DNA from: Gymnopilus junonius
Lineage: Eukaryota > Basidiomycota > Agaricomycetes > Agaricales > Galerinaceae
DNA length: 64,000 nt
NCBI GenBank assembly: GCA_015501075.1
Contig: JADNYJ010000001.1
Coordinates: 558,001 to 622,000 of the forward strand
Reading direction: 5' to 3'
Shown one piece after another: positions 57,301-64,000 of the stretch; position 1 is the stretch's first letter; each line of letters opens with the position of its first letter. The notes below the pieces were generated by a model. That model searched no databases and had not been told where the DNA came from. It saw only the letters and a list, made by a program, of their open reading frames with translations. Both the position numbers and the translations under genes were made by a program.

Positions 57301-60300
57301 TTGCAAGCTTCCCCGAACCCATGAAACTGCGCGCAGAAATGATTGCACCGCCTCAAAGAAGTAACTATAGAAAACACACCGACCTTCCTGTCACCTTACC
57401 CGCTTCTGTCTGGCATGATATGGACGATTTTGTTGAACTGGATTGGTCATCCGAAGCGCAACCTATTCTACATCTCCTCCCTCTTGCAAGTTGCCCTCAT
57501 TTCACCTTTTCAAAACGAAATGAGGCCCTTTCAGGATCCCTTCCGCAAGCGAGTAAATTCGGTTCTGAGCACTCCCACATGTGCTTGCTGGGCCAAGAGC
57601 CGTGTATGTCTTTCTTTCGACGTAGAGACAATCACAATTTACTAAAGTTTGTTGTAGCCATCACCAAAACACAGATAGCCCTTGCATGCGCCAGGGCCAC
57701 CGAGCTCAGAAAGCTTACAGAAAAGAAGCCACCCTCGGGCTCTAAAGTATGACGGTGTGAAAGAAAGCATTCACTTACTTAACTTCTTCTTTCTCAGGTT
57801 GCAAATTCACAGTCCATAATGAAGATGGTGACGATGCTGGAAGACTACATTGCAGTGCTGAAAGAAGCCGAGATCAGGCCAGATTTCTCACAAGAACAGG
57901 CTGCTCAAACCTACCACATGCCTGCGGAAATCATGTCTTCGGACGAATGGATCGAGTTTGATAATGTTTATCAGATCCACTGCCCGAGCATTTTCATGGA
58001 CAGCGCTGTACGAGATGTAAGTGTGTAAAGGTCATCATCAATCGTTCCTTCTGACTTGGGTCAGATCATGGTACAGTATTATTACTGTTCTCGCGACCGT
58101 CGTGGCTTTGAATATCATATGGCTACGAGGTAAACACTCTTTGCCCATGTGTTTCATCCTTTTGACCGATATCTAGAGCCGTCAAATTTATTCGTGATCA
58201 AGCGAACGGCGATCTCACCAGTGATAGGGCGGAAGACAATAATAGCAAAGATCGCATCCCTCCAAGCACCGCACAACTTGCTGCTTCTGCCTTGCGCAAG
58301 ATGCTAAAGGGGGACAATGGTACTAAAGTTTCCCTCGACCTAAGCCGTGACAAAAGTGCTCAGACCCAGGGGAAGGTCGAGCCCTTAGACGGATGGGCCG
58401 AGGGTGTATCCCTTCGCAAAAGTCATTGTTGCCTTCTCCTCAAACCCCAGATAGTGTTGCGTGGCGAGACGCGCGCAGATACATGCATCGTAGCTGCAGC
58501 TCAAGCGAAACTTCAGTCGTTTGCCATCATGGATCTCCTGAATCTCGATGACCCAGTTAGTGGCAAAGTCATGTCCAGGTCTGTTTTTGTAAAGCTGAGT
58601 CAGCATCCTTCTAATGATGTTCCAACAGAAATTACACCTCTCTCTCGGGTTTGCAAGCATTCGCTCCTACTAATGTAAGAGCACCGATTGATGCTGACGG
58701 ACCTGTTCCTCTGGAGGTTCTCATTGACTTACGTTGCGAAAGCGACGTATTTGAACGACTGGTCCCTCAGACTGAAGCAATCTTCCACTATGATAAATTT
58801 AACAGACTTCGCTTGCGGAACAATATCACGTCGACTATCACCAAGCCTGGCACCCAGAATTCCAATGCGATGGCCGATAGTCATCTGCAAGATCAGACCG
58901 TAAGTCGCTGTAATCGTATTCTCATTCATGCAGTGTTGAAGCTTTCCTCGCCAGGACCTCATTCGTGTGCACATCCCCCGATTTACAGTATCAGCCAACA
59001 CCGAACATTTTCAAGCCATATCAAACATTGTCACCAAATTGCTTCTTTTTTCTGATCCAGCTCATAAGACACGGTTGGACAAGTTAGAGACCCTAATTTT
59101 CACGTACGATTTTACGGATCTCGCCTCTGCTGCCCGTGTGGTTTCCAACCTACAAGGTCGACTGAGAGATGCACTTGAAACGGAGCGCCTCGTAAGGCGG
59201 AGTCAACGACATGAAGACGAGGAAGAAGCTCGTCTTGGTCTAATTCAACTGGATGCCGACATTTTCTTATTATCTGAAGAGCTCAATCTACTTTTTGATG
59301 CTATTAAGATGGTCCAAGACCGATCTGACGACCAAACGGACCAGAAGTCTGCCCTACTTCTGCATGCATCGTCTTCTGAGATTTCTTGGCGGATGTTGGA
59401 TGCTCGTCGGAATTTGCTTTCCAAGCTCGTTGTTACGAACATCAACTTCCATTGGCTTAGCCGACAAGACAGCTCCACTGTTAATAGTCTCACGATAGGA
59501 AACCTGACCGCTTTCGACGGATCTCGATATGCGATTTGGGCCGAAATCTTATCAAAATATGATGAGCCACCCAACCATCCTCTCGCGAAGGCACGCCGCA
59601 GATGCCTTTTAATTACTTCAAATATCAACTGACTTTTTATTCCCTTCCAGCGAGGTCTGTTCTTAGTAGCGAACTGGATTGTTCTTGCTCCAGTGGGGGG
59701 TATCACCATCTACGAAGCGTTTGAGCTTTCTTTCCATCCTTTGCGTCTACAGATAGATTCCAAGGTAGGCCGCCGAATCATGGAGTACGTATGGCCGGAT
59801 CGAAAAAATCGAGCGACATTGGTCGACGATTTTGTGGACAAAGAGAGTCCCCCAAACGCACCCCTAGAAATCACCGTCCACAGCCCGAAATCTGGTAGAT
59901 CATCTGTCGATTCCCCTCGAGGCCTGCGTTCACCGATTCGAAGTCAAACTACGGATCCTGGCGATAAATTATATGGTCATGGTCTGCGTAAACTGGGAGC
60001 TTCAAGATCATTCACAGATTTACGCTCGGCACGGACAATAGTATTTTGAGTCCACCAGGCTCCGATAACCATCCAGGTTTCTTGAGCCCTCCTGCTTTTC
60101 TCAAGAGGACCAATTCCACAGAATCTGTCAAATTTTCTAGCATGTTAGATGCCCAATCAACGCCTGGTCCGGGCAGTTCCTTTGGTATAGATACAGGTGC
60201 ATCCGCGGTAAAGGCTCCCGACGATGCCCAAGTCATGAAAACTCGTTCTTCACAGAAAAGCTTCGTTCTTGTGCGAATATCAAGGTGAGTAAACTGAATA

Positions 60301-60987
60301 GAACTTTAGAGAGAAACTCATGTTTTTTTTGCAGTATTCACCTACTTTTAAGCGTTATCAAGGAGGGATCATTTGAGTGCCATGATGCGAAAATTAAAAC
60401 CAGAGAGCTGGAGTACCGGAATCAAACATGGAGCGTGCGTCGATTTCTTACATTTTGTACAGTTTAATCTAAGAAACGCCTTAGTTTGAGGAACTGGTCA
60501 ACCAATTCATTCCGTCCAACATGAACTGGCGTGGTTGGGTCAAAATGGCATTCCATCAACCGCTGGTCCCTGTGCTTCCAGTAGCCCGGGAGTTGCTTGC
60601 AAAAACAAAGTGGACATCATCAAAGTCCAGCAATCAGCCCACGACAACCCGTTGCGGCTTCTTCATCCAAGGCATTTTAGTACCAACGATGATGATCACC
60701 GATTGAACTGGATGCAAGCGGAGAAGTCGAAGAAAAACATGGGTGGATCCTCCAAGTCCTCGTGGCGAGCCGCTCTGCGAAACAACAAAGACCCTCCAGT
60801 TCTTACGGCCCTTCCGTTGACGGCTGAACCAGAATCAATAGACACGGAACCCATTGGTAACTCGGACTCTCCGCCTGGCCGTAAACGGGTGAAGAGCCTG
60901 TTTGGAAACAAGAGCTCTCGACGCTCAAAAAGTAGAGGCCCTGGTAAAGTGAGTATCGAATTTTTTTCAGAGGATATTGGCAGATAG
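51374..60987 (+). CDS. FMP27: FMP27/BLTP2 (Hobbit/SABRE) bridge-like lipid transfer protein, with one probable frameshift
   Basis: Nineteen exons (51374-52250, 52306-52745, 52802-52870, 52926-56084, 56135-56201, 56252-56399, 56456-56687, 56729-57059, 57112-57603, 57658-57746, 57798-58016, 58065-58129, 58177-58578, 58629-58899, 58955-59590, 59651-60040, 60106-60284, 60335-60434, 60485-60987), about 2889 aa. The family forms long hydrophobic grooves that move lipids at ER-plasma membrane contacts. The N-terminus has a membrane anchor (residues 10-60). The diagnostic GFWDK motif is at about 1511-1515 (GFWDKMRLILHW). Further marks are LEVLIDLRCES, FHYDKFNRLRLRNN and WIVLAPVGGITIYEAFELS. In the last exon, VPVLPVARELLAKTKW is in one frame and DNPLRLLHPRHF in the next; a missing C in the run 60638-60640 would reconcile them. 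The intron after 59590 needs a GC donor. Confidence 0.9.
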
Positions 60988-61522
60988 TAAACATGGGTGT
61001 CAGTCCGAGGATGACAGACGAGAAGACATTTAATATTTGTATTTTACTTGCATGATTTATATATACTTATGCCGAGGGATTTACGGGGCCTTGGGCAGGC
61101 GCCGAGCGTGCCGAGAGTCACGTGCTCGTGACCTGCACTCGAGCGCCTGGGTGTCCTCCAAAGTCGAGAGAACTTGCAGGCACGGCTTTCCCCAGCTCGA
61201 TCGGGATGGACACCGAGGGCGGATTGATGGGACTGATGCGCTGGGTGGCCCAAAAATAGCCCACTTCTCAGCCCATCACTTGGCAGTGGGATGCGTCTTG
61301 GCTGCCGTCTTCGGTCTCATCTCGAGCTCTGTTCCCTCCCTCCCTCCTTAAATACATCTTATGTACCAAATAATTACACAGAAATCAGAAACATGTATGT
61401 TACAATGGGAATAGACAGTGGCAATGGCCTTTTCAATGCAGTTGAACTGGTACTGCTGCTGCAGACTGCAATTTGAGCTGGTTCAAGTCAATAAGTATTC
61501 CTTTTGGCGGACATAAGTTCAA
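60988..61522. other. Spacer downstream of FMP27
   Basis: 535 bp. It includes a GC-rich stretch (61080-61340) with a 104-codon plus-strand frame but no family signal. The word GGATTTACGG occurs at about 61077, matching words inside the candidate MITE that follows. Confidence 0.35.
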
Positions 61523-61993
61523 TAAGTAGCTTATCTGGAGGGATTTACGGTAAATCCAGCTCGCTTTACACTGGATTTACACAAAGTGAGCTGGTTCATT
61601 TCCGCTGTAAAGCCAGAGCCTCGGAGTGATGGGTGGCTCAAGCGCTCTCCCGAGCTTGCCGGTGTGAGCTCATGTACACTCTAGACACGTCTTTTCCATA
61701 CCTCTGAACTTCAAAAAATTTCTCTGCCTCCTGAAAAGAATGCTGAAATTTTGGTAATTCTATTCTCTTTTACTAAAAAATTTCCCTTGAGTCCCTACTG
61801 TACATGACTCTAAAAAAAGCCTTTGTGATTGACTTCCTTTCCGCAAGCTCGGCTACCTTCATGTGCAATCACATCACGCCTAGCCCAGAACTGGACGAGT
61901 TCTGATGTGTTCCGGGGCACCATCCTCGGGTCCGTGCTAAAAATATCTGGCTTTACGGGCTTTACAGTAAATCTATCCAAATAACCCTACTTA
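61523..61993. mobile_element. Candidate MITE with imperfect terminal inverted repeats
   Basis: The left end (TAAGTAG at 61523-61529, then TTATCTGGAGGGATTTAC) and the reverse complement of the right end (61993 backward: TAAGTAG, then TTATTTGGATAGATTTAC) align over about 38 bp with one small gap and several mismatches. The element would be about 471 bp, with no coding capacity. Just inside the left end is a perfect 17-bp palindrome (GGATTTACGGTAAATCC). A second inverted pair occurs inside (CTGTAAAGCC near 61605 against GGCTTTAC near 61950). No clear target-site duplication was identified, so the boundaries are approximate. Confidence 0.45.
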
Positions 61994-62104
61994 TCTAAGT
62001 AGAGATTGCGCTATTTTAAGACGAGATGAATGCCATCCATGCTGGCGAAGGCGTTCAACTGGACACTGCCATAGGCGTTTTATTTATTTTTTATTCCATC
62101 TGCC

Positions 62105-64000
62105 ATGCCCTCCATCAGGATCCGCTCGAGAGCCTACTCCGCTCTCGACAGCGCGTCTGGCGGGAGGAATGCCGATGCACTCGCTTTAGTCAACTCGACC
62201 ATCCCATTCCCAGTCGGAACTCCTCCCGCTATTGCTCCATCCTCGACACCCTCGTCTGCTCGCCCCGTTCTCCCTGATCCCTCGCCCTCCCCATTCCTGA
62301 CTCCAACCCGCCCTCGCGCTTTCTCTACCTCTACCCCCAGTCGTGTCCATGCCCACTGCACCTCCCGCTCCTCTCAGTTAACAAGCCTCGCCCAGGGTGC
62401 AACTCCCATATCAGCTCGGCGTACCTCCACAGTACCGGGCTCGCCTAGTCCCTACCCCAATGCCGGCGAGACTCTGACAATAGAGGGTTTACAGACCGAT
62501 ATAAGACTTGCCTCTCATGGCGAACCTGGCAGAGTCGAAAGCTCCATAAATTTACCGCATATAGACGGTGATGAAAACAACGATCACCACCACGACGACG
62601 TAGTCGAACACTTGGACGTCATAGGCATGCTTCACTTTCATTCAAAAACAGGCTGTTGTCCAACCTCTTTTCCTTTAGATTCCCAAGTAGGCGCAGTGTC
62701 GAGCCTCACCAATGCAGCAAATGCCATTCTCATGTAAGCGTCCTTCATAATTGGTCTCGACACGTAATAGACAAAAGAAACGCTAGCCCACCTTCGGCAT
62801 GGTACTCTCGGAAGCCACTGGTTGTGTTGCCCTCCACTCCTCGTCGACAAACTGCTGGAGATGATTTTCCGGAATATGAGGATTCGCTGGATCGACACGT
62901 CGAGGATGTACTCAATCGCCCCTCAAAAGTACGTCGTACCATCATGGGCATATGGTCATTCTTGAAAACTCGTGGGTTCTTATCTATGTATCTCACAATT
63001 TCGTCTAAATCATCTTTTTTTAGCTATGGGTGTATGTCTCTCGTCGCATGCACTGTGACTAGTTACTCCTTCCTCACCTTTTCCTTGCAGATTATCACCG
63101 GCATCTACGGCTTTTTGGTTGGTATGAATCAAGGACTGTCATTGAATGTCATTATGCTGATATTTGTTAACTTAGTATTTTGGGGAGCTGCTATTGTCAT
63201 CTTCTTGGCCCGAATAATTAATTTCCACAATCCAAATACTCAAGGTTTTTGGATAGAAGTTTCTTCGCAAGTTGAAACAGGTATTGCTCCATTTAAGTTT
63301 TTTATTTGCATGCTTTAAGTGAATGAGCCAGGTCTTTTCACGATCACGAGCATCGGCTTGATCCCTTCACGCGTCTTGGATACATACAGTCAGTGTGAAA
63401 GCTTTCTGTCGACTTTCCTCACCTCGACCTCATTTCTACTTAGGGGTCTGGAAAATATGGCGATATAAACGGAGGACCATGAAGCTCAGGGAAAAAGCAT
63501 GTCTACCGCAGTTATTTGACGTCGATGACCTCCCTGATCCTATGTATGACCCAAATTACGTTCACGTCCTCACGGAAGCAGAGCAGAAGGACCTTCACAG
63601 GCGTGGGTACCGTGTTTCAGTTGACACCCTTTTTTCTAATTGAATGTCTCGCAGAGCAAAGAAAATTTCAGTACTCGCAGACATGGTACAGAGCGCATGG
63701 AACAGAAACTCATAGGGTGCAGTGATTCTCTTTTAAATTATCATGTATCTAATTTTTTCTAGGCATTCCCTATAAAGTGAATTGCACTTTATTTTCATTA
63801 TTACATATTCCTTAACTGGTTAACAGCATGGCGCTCATCATCTGCTTTCTGAACGACGGGAACTCGATTTTTCAAGTACGTCGATGCTCCGTATTGAGAG
63901 ACAGAAAGCTCATATAATTTCTAAAGATCTTTCTGTGTGGAACAATGTGGGGTTTGAACAGGTCAGTCAGTTTGTTGTTACATCCATTTATTAGTACTCA
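62105..64000 (+). CDS. DUF2985 multi-pass membrane protein (3' end beyond window)
   Basis: Eleven exons are seen (62105-62733, 62787-62971, 63024-63031, 63091-63121, 63176-63280, 63332-63388, 63444-63602, 63655-63716, 63763-63776, 63827-63875, 63927-63961), and the gene continues off the right edge. A Ser/Pro-rich, disordered N-terminus of about 210 residues includes a His/Asp-rich stretch. The DUF2985 part follows: VFWGAAIVIFLARIINFHNP, NTQGFWIEVSSQVETG, LFTITSIGLIPSRVLDTYR, YVHVLTEAEQKDLH, FQYSQTWYRAHGTETHRAFP and ICFLNDGNSIFQ. Function is unknown; it is an integral membrane protein. Exon 3 is only 8 nt and exon 9 only 14 nt. Bases 62625-62678 could be a further 54-nt intron with a GC donor. 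The start is the only Met shortly before the open frame. Confidence 0.87.

Noticed and set aside
60041..60105. Apparent frameshift in FMP27 near the T run at 60043
   Set aside because: A normal GT..AG intron (60041-60105) joins the two frames in phase without any base change.
1..64000. tRNA, rRNA, CRISPR and bacterial-type elements
   Set aside because: Reading for T-loop words, rRNA blocks and regular spacer arrays gave nothing convincing; a tRNA scan could still find one I missed.

Overview
The window reads as nuclear DNA of a filamentous basidiomycete, most likely an Agaricomycete. The genes are dense and cut by many short introns of about 50-60 nt. By my hand-built models there are about 170 introns in 27 protein-coding genes. 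The gene content is also fungal: paired ceramide synthases, an RNA-silencing RdRP, a DUF2985 membrane protein, a Gfd2-type exonuclease and an FMP27-type lipid bridge. All exon joins below were inferred by reading frames across GT/GC..AG boundaries and keeping recognisable family sequence; no transcript data were available.

Layout. 1-1.8 kb is a large inverted repeat with arms of at least 726 bp. 2.2-8.4 kb holds an SDR, an amidohydrolase, an alpha/beta hydrolase and mitochondrial NAD-isocitrate dehydrogenase subunit 1. 8.6-17 kb holds a conserved unknown, a DUF262 protein, the cohesion factor DCC1, glutamine synthetase and the AP-1 sigma subunit. 17.4-30.6 kb holds an RNA-dependent RNA polymerase, an ER J-protein, the Pol I factor RRN7, a Ser/Pro-rich protein and a coiled-coil protein. 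30.8-39.9 kb holds an FMN-dependent hydroxyacid dehydrogenase with a frameshift, a 119-aa coiled-coil protein, a pyrimidine nucleotidase-like HAD, ribosomal eL6, a Cox18/Oxa1 insertase, the centromeric histone H3 variant and a Gfd2-like exonuclease. 40-47.5 kb holds two tandem ceramide synthases, a Rex3-type exonuclease and PHAF1. 47.5-51 kb holds a LINE-like remnant and DPB2. 51.4-61 kb is one very large FMP27/BLTP2 gene. 61-64 kb holds a candidate MITE and a DUF2985 gene cut by the window end.

Most genes are housekeeping genes and do not form one pathway. Several are in divergent pairs with 190-310 bp shared promoters (hydrolase/IDH1, unknown/DUF262, ERJ5/RRN7, HAD/RPL6, CENP-A/Gfd2-like, ceramide synthase B/Rex3). 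Chromosome-maintenance genes (DCC1, CENP-A, DPB2) recur, but nothing in the sequence shows co-regulation. No backbone biosynthetic enzyme, tRNA, rRNA or CRISPR array was seen.

The most notable points are the left-end inverted repeat, the lone eukaryotic DUF262 protein, the CENP-A tail that keeps an H3 Lys9-type motif, three single-base frameshifts that all fall at homopolymers, an unusual number of GC-AG introns, very short introns and micro-exons, and a possible MITE.
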